Shown in pieces: positions 1-5,884 of a DNA stretch of 5,884 nt (within the stretch, counting starts at the first letter, position 1; every line of letters starts with the position of its first letter). A program made the position numbers and the translations under genes. The DNA is from Muribaculaceae bacterium (GTDB taxonomy: Bacteria; Bacteroidota; Bacteroidia; Bacteroidales; Muribaculaceae). The notes beneath the pieces were generated by a model. That model was not told where the DNA came from. It ran no database searches and was given only the letters and a program-made list of their open reading frames with translations. Location: assembly GCA_029052265.1 (NCBI GenBank), contig JAIDJJ010000075.1, positions 1 to 5,884 of the forward strand. Direction: 5' to 3'.

Positions 1-966
1 ATTGATACCTGCCTTGAAATCCACACCGGTTATATTCCAACAGTTCCACCAGTCCCAGGCAACCTTTCCGGGTTTGATCCATCCCGTCTCAGAGATCCTT
101 GACGGAGATGCAAGAAGGTAAGAAAGATTGGACGCTGCAAGATCCTTGTCGCTATCTGTCACTATGGCGACACGCCACGGGAAAGTCCTCCCCCCTGTGG
201 ATTTCGCAATAAAATCCTCCCTTTCCTGCACCACCATCTGAAGGTTGTTGTGTCCTCCTTGCAATGTTTTTTTAGGATAACGCGCATGGCTTCCTTTCAA
301 TGTGGCTGCACCGGTGCCCGTCATATAAAGTCCAGGATACTGTTCCAGGTCAGATTCTGTAACAGTCACCTTAACATTATCCCCGAGATCTACAGTCATC
401 GGCAAAAACACAAGTTTGTTCCTGTCAATTTCCGACAACCTGACTTCTGAATATTCATTCTCGAAAGAATTAAAATAAGGGTCGTCAGCCCTCCCTTTTG
501 CATAAGGGACATATGCCGTGGCATCCATAGGGAAATTATAAACCACATCTTCCGAAACCACTGTCAACGGCTTTTTCCCGGTTGATATGAAACGATAAGC
601 TATCCCGTCGTCATAAGCCCTGAATTCCACACCCCAGCCCCCGTTGAAATCCAAGGTGGCGGCATTATAAGATTCGCGCATCTCTTGTGCCCTGTAAAAT
701 GGTGACGGCACGACAGATTCAACACCTCTTTGGGAAAATTTTTTCACTTTCGGATTCTTGCCCCATACCGTCCCGTCAAAAAGAGTGATGGAAATGGGAG
801 ATTCAGAAATAACTTCCTTTCCGTTGAATGATACGGAATAGCTAAGATCATTTCCTACATTTATAGATGCCTTCAGTTGTCCGTCAGGAGAAACTACTCC
901 GTATTGTTTTCCTGCGAATCCCGGCAATGCCGAAATCAACAGAATTCCTAACATTATTTTTTTCAT
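1..966 (-). CDS. GH97 glycoside hydrolase (SusB-like), N-terminal 322 residues, cut by window edge
   Basis: The reading frame starts at the ATG at 966-964 and stays open to base 1, giving 322 residues. Residues 1-18 form a signal peptide (MKK, hydrophobic core, GFA before the likely cut at Ala18/Gly19), with no lipobox, so a soluble periplasmic enzyme is expected. Residues about 20-270 match the GH97 N-terminal beta-sandwich: VSPDGQLKASI near 24, FNGGWGVEFRAYDDGIAYRF at 106-125, and TESDLEQYPGLYM at 203-215. Glu204 probably corresponds to the Glu that binds calcium in SusB. The last residues, GKV-AWDWWN (300-308) and GVDFKAGIN (314-322), are the hallmark opening of the GH97 TIM barrel. Characterised GH97 enzymes are calcium-dependent exo-acting alpha-glucosidases (inverting) or alpha-galactosidases (retaining). 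The residues that separate these lie beyond base 1, so specificity is open. It is the last gene seen in the operon, 56 bases behind the six-hairpin enzyme. Met1 is preferred to Met5 because it supplies the basic n-region. Confidence 0.95.
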   Translation of the reverse strand, partial: MKKIMLGILLISALPGFAGKQYGVVSPDGQLKASINVGNDLSYSVSFNGKEVISESPISITLFDGTVWGKNPKVKKFSQRGVESVVPSPFYRAQEMRESYNAATLDFNGGWGVEFRAYDDGIAYRFISTGKKPLTVVSEDVVYNFPMDATAYVPYAKGRADDPYFNSFENEYSEVRLSEIDRNKLVFLPMTVDLGDNVKVTVTESDLEQYPGLYMTGTGAATLKGSHARYPKKTLQGGHNNLQMVVQEREDFIAKSTGGRTFPWRVAIVTDSDKDLAASNLSYLLASPSRISETGWIKPGKVAWDWWNCWNITGVDFKAGIN

Positions 967-1022
967 TGCCTTGTTAATTCTTATTCTGCAAACCAAGGAT
1001 ACATGCCATACCCTTTATCCGC
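967..1022 (-). other. Short enzyme-GH97 junction with in-frame sense codons
   Basis: This 56-base gap separates the TAA of the six-hairpin gene from the ATG of GH97. It has no terminator-like hairpin, which supports co-transcription. The 13 codons after the TAA (1022-984) stay in the frame of the upstream gene and read ADKGYGMYPWFAE before a second TAA at 983-981; a 7-codon mini-ORF (MYPWFAE) starts inside it at 1004. Only an AAGG close to the GH97 ATG resembles a ribosome binding site, and the spacing is poor, as is common in Bacteroidota. Whether the codons are a vestige, a leader or chance is unknown. Confidence 0.5.
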
Positions 1023-3017
1023 TTAAAGTTTTACATTTATTGTGCCTCCATCCTGTATGGAGTATTTTCTATTTTTCCCGTTATCAGATATTACCACATC
1101 CAGTTTGTTTCCACTTCCCCTTTTAACCCAGATATCCATATCTGCGCCGAAAGCGCGTATACGGCGCAATTTCATATCATTCCATTCGGCAGGCAACCGG
1201 GGCGTGAGTCTGAACGAACGGAAGCCGGTGGGTCTTATCCCGAACAATCCTTCTGTAATAATTCTGCCATAAAGTCCGCTTTCAGCCGACAAATGACGTT
1301 GTCCACCTTCCGGCCAAGCCTCGATGGCATAAGGGACATGTTCGCCAAGCAGGCGGGTTCCGGAATACTTTTTGAGATATTCGGTAGCCTTTTCTGTGGC
1401 TCCCACAGAATATACTCCACGGAGAGCATAGAGTGTGGAGCGGTCCCAGAATGTCTTGTCTCCAGCCTGTGTGAGAAGACCGTTCTCTGTCCAAAGACGC
1501 GGCGAGAACAGAGCTTTGATCGTGCCATCGGCTCGCTCGTCGATACCTGCCGTAAGCGGGATACATATCCATGAACGCAACACATCGTTTCCTTTGTAGT
1601 ATGAATACGTATCAAAACCCTCCACCTCATTCGCAAAATATTTATCCATATTTTTTCTGAGTTCATCAGCCTGTCGTTCATACTGTCTGTGATTGCTTTT
1701 GCCAAGTTCCTTTGCAAGACAGGCTGCCGAGCGAAGAGCGTCGTAATACAACGAGGATGTACACAGATTGGCATCTCCTGAAGGGAACCGACCTTCAAGT
1801 TCATCCGAATCGGAAGCCACAACACCGTCCGCATTTATCTGTCGTCTGCAATATTCCAGACACCACTCTACAAGATTCCACAATTCCTCAGCTTCGGCGC
1901 GGTCTCCGCGTGCCAGCGCGTATCTTGACGCCCCATAAGCGATCATGGCACAATCCCCCCTGTCTCCGGCACCGTTCCATATATCGTCTCCTTCTGCAAT
2001 GACAGAACTCGGGATAGTCTTATATTCAGGATTCATGAAGCGGGCAAAATGCCGGAAAGAATTAAGCGCAGATTCATTGCCGTATTCATATCCGGTAAAA
2101 GGGAAAAACGGATTCACATATTCCGCCTGGTCATTTGCCCATATGGCGGCATAATATGACTCCCCTCCCGGACCATGCAACGGTCCTCCCTTGGTGGCAT
2201 ATATACTCTCACATGCCCTGACTTTGGCAAAATCCATCATTTTGTTTATCACGCTGTCGGGGGTTTCCAAAATGAGTGAACCCATCAGATCATCTACCAG
2301 TCTCTTGCGGGCGGCGAGTTCTTTACCCGCATCGGGCAAAACCGTAGGGGCTCCTGAAACGGCAGCCGCTATATGAGCAGAAAAGCAAAGTGTATCTGAA
2401 GGTTGAAGATAAAAAACACCGTTTTTATCTGTCTTTCCCTCAATCCGGTAAGCTCCCGCCACCCCCTTCGCGGGATCTGTGGTCATGACAAATCCGCCTT
2501 CTGGAATCTCAACCCGCAGCGATTTGCTTCCGGTATTGACAAGAATATATTCCTCTATAAGCGCCGGGAGTTCGGTTGAAGGGAAATATTTGCGCGACAA
2601 TTTCCAGCTGCCATAGTATCCGTTGTTGAAATCACTCTCTACCTCAAGGGCATGCCTGAAAGAGATTTTCTTCACTTTCTCATTTTTGAAAGACTTGCCG
2701 TTGACAGTAACGGCAGCGATAGGATCCCAATCAAAGCGGCGCATCACACATCCGCTTGTATTGTTAGGTATGGTCCTGAGCATAGGCCACACCATGCTTT
2801 TGTTGACAGAAAAAGCTCCGGTGGCATCTATGCCATAGCGTAGCACCGTGGCTACCGTCTTCCCCGCCATCTCAACATGATCGGCATGACAGTCACCGTC
2901 AACCACATTCCATGTTATTCCGCCGGCTGAATCCGTCTCCCAATATTGACGCCCCGACATTGAAGCCGGCAGGAGCGACATAGCTGCGGTTATAAATAAT
3001 AACTTAAGAGTCTTCAT
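1023..3017 (-). CDS. Secreted six-hairpin ((alpha/alpha)6-barrel) glycosidase-like protein, family unassigned
   Basis: This complete 664-residue protein has a Sec signal peptide (residues 1 to about 21, MKTLKLLFITAAMSLLPASM, no lipobox Cys), so it should be periplasmic or secreted. Residues about 25-235 look like an all-beta N-terminal domain with conserved-looking DHVEMAGK (46-53) and WPMLRTIPN (77-85). A helical linker follows at about 235-265. Residues 265-590 have the alternating helical pattern of six-hairpin glycosidases: GGPLHGPGGES (277-287), WANDQAEYVNPFFPF (293-307), GDRGDCAMIAYGASRYALARGD (split at 351-372), and WPEGGQRHLSAESGLYGRI (568-586). GLFGIRPTGF-RSFRLTPRLPAEW (590-612) opens a C-terminal beta domain like those ending GH78 and related enzymes. 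Candidate acids are Asp296, Glu559, Glu566, Glu570 and Glu579, inferred from position and motif only. GH78-like or glycogen-debranching-like enzymes share the fold; I cannot assign a family or substrate. The ATG at 3017 follows an A/T-rich stretch without Shine-Dalgarno, usual for this phylum. Co-oriented with the SusC/D pair and GH97, it is probably a PUL enzyme. Confidence 0.88.
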   Translation of the reverse strand: MKTLKLLFITAAMSLLPASMSGRQYWETDSAGGITWNVVDGDCHADHVEMAGKTVATVLRYGIDATGAFSVNKSMVWPMLRTIPNNTSGCVMRRFDWDPIAAVTVNGKSFKNEKVKKISFRHALEVESDFNNGYYGSWKLSRKYFPSTELPALIEEYILVNTGSKSLRVEIPEGGFVMTTDPAKGVAGAYRIEGKTDKNGVFYLQPSDTLCFSAHIAAAVSGAPTVLPDAGKELAARKRLVDDLMGSLILETPDSVINKMMDFAKVRACESIYATKGGPLHGPGGESYYAAIWANDQAEYVNPFFPFTGYEYGNESALNSFRHFARFMNPEYKTIPSSVIAEGDDIWNGAGDRGDCAMIAYGASRYALARGDRAEAEELWNLVEWCLEYCRRQINADGVVASDSDELEGRFPSGDANLCTSSLYYDALRSAACLAKELGKSNHRQYERQADELRKNMDKYFANEVEGFDTYSYYKGNDVLRSWICIPLTAGIDERADGTIKALFSPRLWTENGLLTQAGDKTFWDRSTLYALRGVYSVGATEKATEYLKKYSGTRLLGEHVPYAIEAWPEGGQRHLSAESGLYGRIITEGLFGIRPTGFRSFRLTPRLPAEWNDMKLRRIRAFGADMDIWVKRGSGNKLDVVISDNGKNRKYSIQDGGTINVKL

Positions 3018-3144
3018 TTAAAAATTTTGATGTTAAAAAACATTGTTTTATCAATCGGGATATCTTTTCACCACAAACAGTTGATCCGGAAAGGAATATA
3101 AGGGAATGCCCCGGTGCCGTCTTTAGGGCATCTCGACGGGACAT
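3004..3144 (-). CDS. Candidate 46-codon small ORF with perfect AGGAGG, overlapping the next gene
   Basis: The ATG at 3144-3142 opens a 46-residue frame ending at the TAA at 3006-3004. It overlaps the first 14 bases of the six-hairpin gene in another frame, an arrangement that could couple translation. A full AGGAGG sits six bases upstream, the only canonical Shine-Dalgarno seen ahead of a start here. The peptide begins MSRRDALKTA, which resembles a twin-arginine motif (S-R-R-x-F-L-K) with Ala in place of Phe. Its following segment is only weakly hydrophobic; it has Cys at 24 and 35 and a basic C-terminal half. No family is recognised. It could be a real small protein, a leader peptide, a decayed remnant of a Tat-exported gene, or chance. 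The start codon lies inside a predicted stem, which argues against free translation. Confidence 0.2.
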   Translation of the reverse strand: MSRRDALKTAPGHSLIFLSGSTVCGEKISRLIKQCFLTSKFLNEDS

Positions 3145-3149
3145 CCCCT
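3101..3149 (-). promoter_or_regulatory. Intergenic RNA stem-loop between susD-like gene and downstream enzyme
   Basis: In the minus-strand transcript, AGGGGAUGUCCC (3149-3138) can pair along its full length with GGGGCAUUCCCU (3112-3101), giving 12 pairs of which two are G-U. A smaller UGCC/GGCA stem closes an 8-base loop inside. In plus-strand RNA both G-U positions become A-C mismatches, so the structure suits the operon's transcript. No U-tract follows the descending arm, so it is not a standard intrinsic terminator. Possible roles are stabilising the 3' end of a processed susC/susD transcript, uneven expression of transporter and enzymes, or hiding the start codon of the small ORF beginning at 3144. 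Pairing is seen; role is inference. Confidence 0.5.
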
Positions 3150-3150
3150 T

Positions 3151-3156
3151 CCTCCT
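3151..3156 (-). promoter_or_regulatory. Perfect Shine-Dalgarno AGGAGG upstream of the ATG at 3144
   Basis: AGGAGG lies six bases before an ATG, an ideal spacing. Bacteroidota genes rarely depend on such sites and the other starts in this window lack one, so it stands out. It sits just outside the predicted stem at 3101-3149, whose outer arm contains the ATG. It may also be a chance purine run. Confidence 0.3.
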
Positions 3157-3227
3157 GACCTAATTAAACCTGTATGTTTCCCATATGTTAGATTTCATCA
3201 GATTTCCCGCTCATACCGCCGGTCTTG

Positions 3228-4868
3228 TCAATATCCCGGATTCTGAGTCAACTTGCTGTTCTTGTTGATTTCAGTAGCCGGAAGCGGTACAAGATTATGA
3301 TGATCCTCGAAGGTGCGTTTCTGAAGGTCTTTCAATGTATACACCTTCGAGCCGTCTGCCTTACGGATTATTGTCATCCCATGAAATTGACCGGTCTGTG
3401 TTTCTTTGCCGATTTTCCATCTTCTGACGTCATACCAACGGTGTTCTTCAAACGCAAGCTCCACCTTACGCTCATGTTGTATCTTCTTGAGAAGGGCGTC
3501 TCCGCTCTCTGTGACATCAGGCAGGATACCTGCTTTGCCGCCACGCGCACGCTCCCTTACTTTATTGACATACTCTCTTGCCACAGACTCCTCTCCAAGA
3601 TAATATTTCGCCTCAGCATAATTAAGGTAAACCTCCGCAAGACGGCAATATATCCATGGATTTGAAGCGCGGACAGCCCTGGGGACAGTGATATCTTCTG
3701 CCGCGAATTTTCTTATTGAATAATGACTCTTTGAATAATTCCAGTTTTCTGTTCCGGAATATTCAGAATCAAGACCTCCTGTCTTTCCGTCTTCGTTGAC
3801 CAAATATTCTGCGGGACGGTTCACTAAATTCTGCCCGTCACACACGACTGTGGCATAAAAACGGGGATCCCGGTTAGCCCATGGATATATGTCAGAGGGG
3901 TTGGAGGAGTCAGTATAAGGTGTGACATCCGGCATCGAGCCGTCTTCCATTTCATAGCTGTCGACCATTTCCTGAGTGATGCATGTATATGACCATCCAA
4001 GATAACCGTTAGGCTGATTATACCAGTTGAACCAATGTCCATGCTCGGTGTCGAAAAGACGCTGGAATATAATTTCAGGGCTCTGATGATTATAGAAAAG
4101 ACCCTGATAACTGGGATCGAGAGAATATCTATTCAACGCAAACACCTCTTCACAAGCCTTGGCGGCTGCTTCCCATTTACTTCTGTCGTTTGAGGGATTG
4201 TTGAGCGGAGATGCCATGTAAAGCAGCATACGCGCTTTGTAGGCAAGCGCAGCCCCTTTGGTAAGACGTCCGAAATTGGTTCCGGTCTGCGCCTCAGGAA
4301 GCAACTGCGCAGCTTTTTCAAACTCTGTCACGACAAAATCTGCACATTCCTCATAACTGTTGCGCTCCACCATCATTTCAGGATCGTCAAGCTCGAAAGT
4401 GCGCGTGATCAAAGGCACACCCCCGAAATGCGAGATAAGATCCATATAGAAGAAGGCACGGAAAAATGTAGCCTCTCCGATCAAGGTGCTTCGCGACGGT
4501 TCCGGAATCTTGTCGACATTTTCAATATTATTGAAGAAGATGTTGATATTCTTTATGTCTGTATAATACTCCTTCCACATGTTGAAGAATCCCATCATGT
4601 CGGGAGTATATCCGGTCTGCTCTATCTGCCAAGCATATTGATTGTCGAAATTCGACATAGCCTCGTCGCAGAAGTAACGGTGGCTCATTTCATTGAATCC
4701 GTTTTTCGGATAAGTATAAAATTTTGTGACATACGCCTCGGTGAGGGTGGCGTCTGAAAATATCACCTGATCACTATAAGAATCAAGCGGCTCAAGATCC
4801 AGCACATCGCATGAAGTCAGCATTCCTGCCGTAAGAAGCAGACAGGCGCCTATGTATATTGATTTCAT
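3228..4868 (-). CDS. SusD-like outer-membrane starch/glycan-binding lipoprotein (RagB/SusD family)
   Basis: This complete 546-residue protein is the surface glycan-capture partner of the SusC-like transporter encoded just upstream. Residues 1-19 are a lipoprotein signal ending in the lipobox LTSC, with lipidated Cys20. The acidic stretch after it (DVLDLEPLD) is typical of mature SusD N-termini and compatible with surface export in this phylum. SusD helical/TPR signatures follow: ATFFRAFFYMDLISHFGGVPLI (133-154), LTKGAALAYKARMLLYMASPLN (202-223), WIYCRLAEVYLNYAEAKYYLG (405-425), VNKVRERA (435-442), ERKVELAFEEHRWYDVRRW (466-484), and the usual ending LTQNPGY. Length is normal for the family. 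Aromatic clusters such as WFNWYNQPNGYLGWSY (279-294) may contribute to glycan binding, but which residues contact sugar cannot be read from sequence. The ATG at 4868 is chosen because it supplies the basic n-region of the signal. It lies 69 bases after the SusC-like stop, consistent with one transcript. Substrate is not evident. Confidence 0.97.
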   Translation of the reverse strand: MKSIYIGACLLLTAGMLTSCDVLDLEPLDSYSDQVIFSDATLTEAYVTKFYTYPKNGFNEMSHRYFCDEAMSNFDNQYAWQIEQTGYTPDMMGFFNMWKEYYTDIKNINIFFNNIENVDKIPEPSRSTLIGEATFFRAFFYMDLISHFGGVPLITRTFELDDPEMMVERNSYEECADFVVTEFEKAAQLLPEAQTGTNFGRLTKGAALAYKARMLLYMASPLNNPSNDRSKWEAAAKACEEVFALNRYSLDPSYQGLFYNHQSPEIIFQRLFDTEHGHWFNWYNQPNGYLGWSYTCITQEMVDSYEMEDGSMPDVTPYTDSSNPSDIYPWANRDPRFYATVVCDGQNLVNRPAEYLVNEDGKTGGLDSEYSGTENWNYSKSHYSIRKFAAEDITVPRAVRASNPWIYCRLAEVYLNYAEAKYYLGEESVAREYVNKVRERARGGKAGILPDVTESGDALLKKIQHERKVELAFEEHRWYDVRRWKIGKETQTGQFHGMTIIRKADGSKVYTLKDLQKRTFEDHHNLVPLPATEINKNSKLTQNPGY

Positions 4869-4894
4869 TATATGATTTCTTTAAATTGTTATGA

Positions 4895-4913
4895 TTCAGT
4901 TCAAATTACTGAA
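4895..4913 (-). repeat. Small inverted repeat in the susC-susD junction
   Basis: In the minus-strand orientation TTCAGT and ACTGAA form perfect 6-base arms around a 7-base A/T-rich spacer (AATTTGA), about 27 bases before the SusD-like ATG. The hairpin is weak and has no U-tract, so it should not stop transcription. It could be a minor mRNA processing or stability element, or chance in an A/T-rich 69-base gap. Confidence 0.25.
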
Positions 4914-4937
4914 ATGAAGTTGTTTTGTCAATCTTTC

Positions 4938-5884
4938 TCAGAAACTCAGGTTTACTCCAAATGTGAAAACTCTCTGAGGAGAATATGCCTGTCCTGTGGA
5001 AGTGGCGTTCAATTCCGGATCCTGAACCTTGATATGGTCAAGGACAAACAGGTTGGTTGCGGTGAAGAACACACGCAGATTTTCCATACCCATACGGGTC
5101 ACAACCTTTTCCGGAAGATTATAGAACACTTCAAGGTTCTTTAGACGGAGGAACGAGGCATCATAACACCAGAAGTCACTCCATTGTGTATTATTGTCAC
5201 CGTCTTTATTGAATGCCCTCGGATATTTGGAATTTGGTGTCAGCTCCGCCGAGATCCAACGGTTTTCAAAGAATGTCTTGTCAAGGTTGTAGGAATATGG
5301 CACTATCATTTGCCTTGCCTTTGCCTGTCCTGTCCACGTCATGTTGATCCCTATGCCTCTCCACTCGGCGCCATAGTTCAAACCGAACACTATACGGGGC
5401 ACGTTGCCATATTCATTACGATATTTGTCATCGGATGTGATCTTGCCGTCACCGTTGATATCCACATACTTGATATCTCCCGGCTGAGCGCCTGCAAGAT
5501 GCGGGGTGCTGTTCACCTCATCCCAGGTCTGATATATTCCGTCGCTTTTATACATAAGATAAGTATCGATGCTCTTCCCTGTACGGCGCTGCCATTCGGG
5601 CACAGTCTCAGCTTCATCGAAGAATATGATCTTATTGTGAGTGTATGTGAAATTGAACGACGCATTGAAATTGACATTCCCTATGCGGTTGCGGTGTGTC
5701 AGCAAGAGTTCGGCACCCTGATTGCTGACCTCTCCTATATTCTGGTCAGGCAGAGTCAGTCCGGTATAATCAGGCACTGACGCATTTTTCGCGGTAAGGA
5801 TGTCCTTTCGTTTCTGATAGAAATATTCCACGGTGAACCCCAGCAAGCCGTTCCATAGAGAGCCGTCGATGCCTATGTTTTTTG
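4938..5884 (-). CDS. SusC-like TonB-dependent outer-membrane transporter, C-terminal 314 residues, cut by window edge
   Basis: This is the C-terminal third of a SusC/RagA-type TonB-dependent transporter, the barrel that imports oligosaccharides with the SusD-like partner encoded next. The frame is open through base 5884, adding 12 residues (KNIGIDGSLWNG) ahead of a TTG-encoded Leu at 5846; that TTG is internal, not a start. Family marks are GFTVEYFYQKRKDIL near the start, SNQGAELLL with following barrel strands, the acidic DINGDGKITSDD (about 141-152), NVPRIVFGLNYGAEWRGI, the late FLRLKNLEVFYNLP and FFTATNLFVL stretches, and an ending in alternating residues with terminal Phe (FTFGVNLSF), the usual outer-membrane barrel finish. 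Whole SusC-like proteins run to about 1000 residues, so roughly two thirds (plug, TonB box, N-terminal extension) lies upstream. The stop TGA at 4940-4938 is followed by a 69-base gap to the SusD-like gene. Confidence 0.97.
   Translation of the reverse strand, partial: KNIGIDGSLWNGLLGFTVEYFYQKRKDILTAKNASVPDYTGLTLPDQNIGEVSNQGAELLLTHRNRIGNVNFNASFNFTYTHNKIIFFDEAETVPEWQRRTGKSIDTYLMYKSDGIYQTWDEVNSTPHLAGAQPGDIKYVDINGDGKITSDDKYRNEYGNVPRIVFGLNYGAEWRGIGINMTWTGQAKARQMIVPYSYNLDKTFFENRWISAELTPNSKYPRAFNKDGDNNTQWSDFWCYDASFLRLKNLEVFYNLPEKVVTRMGMENLRVFFTATNLFVLDHIKVQDPELNATSTGQAYSPQRVFTFGVNLSF

Noticed and set aside
250..450. 66-residue plus-strand frame opposite GH97
   Set aside because: It is antisense to a clear GH97 reading frame and has no start context or domain.
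1235..1834. 199-residue minus-strand frame inside the six-hairpin gene
   Set aside because: It is an alternative frame within a well-supported gene; its composition (many Arg, Met, Cys) is that of an out-of-frame translation.
3030..3043. Small hairpin (ATGTT-TTTT-AACAT on the minus strand) just before the enzyme start
   Set aside because: Only five A/T-rich pairs; expected by chance in such sequence, and not a terminator.
3225..3665. 146-residue plus-strand frame opposite the 3' end of the SusD-like gene
   Set aside because: It is antisense to conserved SusD C-terminal motifs and shows no family resemblance.
4900..4933. Possible Bacteroides-type promoter (TTG, 20 bases, TAATTTG) between the SusC- and SusD-like genes
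   Set aside because: Spacing is acceptable, but the -7 box is one base short of TAnnTTTG and the -33 box is incomplete; in an A/T-rich gap inside an operon this is weak evidence.
5184..5780. 198-residue open frame on the plus strand opposite the SusC-like gene
   Set aside because: It lies wholly antisense to an unmistakable transporter frame, has no recognisable domain, and is best explained as a codon-bias shadow.
5844..5846. TTG codon as a possible start of a 302-residue protein
   Set aside because: The frame continues upstream with typical SusC sequence (SLWNG) to the window edge, so the codon is an internal Leu.

Overview
The window is part of a polysaccharide utilization locus (PUL) from a member of the Bacteroidota, most likely Bacteroidales. 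All convincing genes lie on the minus strand, so the locus reads from high to low coordinates. The evidence is an adjacent SusC-like TonB-dependent transporter and SusD-like lipoprotein followed by two secreted carbohydrate-active proteins, AT-rich start regions mostly without Shine-Dalgarno sequences, and moderate GC by eye. Genus cannot be set from the sequence; a gut Bacteroides-, Parabacteroides- or Muribaculaceae-type bacterium would fit.

Layout in transcription order: (1) 5884-4938, the last 314 residues of a SusC-like outer-membrane transporter, 5' end outside the window; (2) 4868-3228, a complete SusD-like surface lipoprotein (546 aa); (3) 3227-3018, a 210-base gap holding a strong RNA stem-loop and a candidate 46-codon ORF behind a perfect AGGAGG; (4) 3017-1023, a complete 664-aa secreted protein that looks like a six-hairpin, (alpha/alpha)6-barrel glycosidase of unassigned family; (5) 1022-967, a 56-base junction carrying 13 in-frame sense codons after the stop; (6) 966-1, the first 322 residues of a GH97 glycoside hydrolase, cut by the window edge just after the TIM barrel begins.

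Inferred working model: the SusD-like lipoprotein captures glycan at the cell surface and hands it to the SusC-like TonB-dependent channel, and the two signal-peptide-bearing enzymes trim the imported oligosaccharides, probably in the periplasm. GH97 covers alpha-glucosidases and alpha-galactosidases, so an alpha-linked hexose in the substrate is likely, but the substrate cannot be named because the GH97 catalytic half lies outside the window and the middle enzyme has no assigned specificity. No SusE/F-like glycan-binding protein, regulator, mobile element, tRNA, rRNA or CRISPR array is visible. This is largely an ordinary PUL; the parts most worth a second look are the 210-base susD-enzyme gap and the unassigned six-hairpin enzyme.
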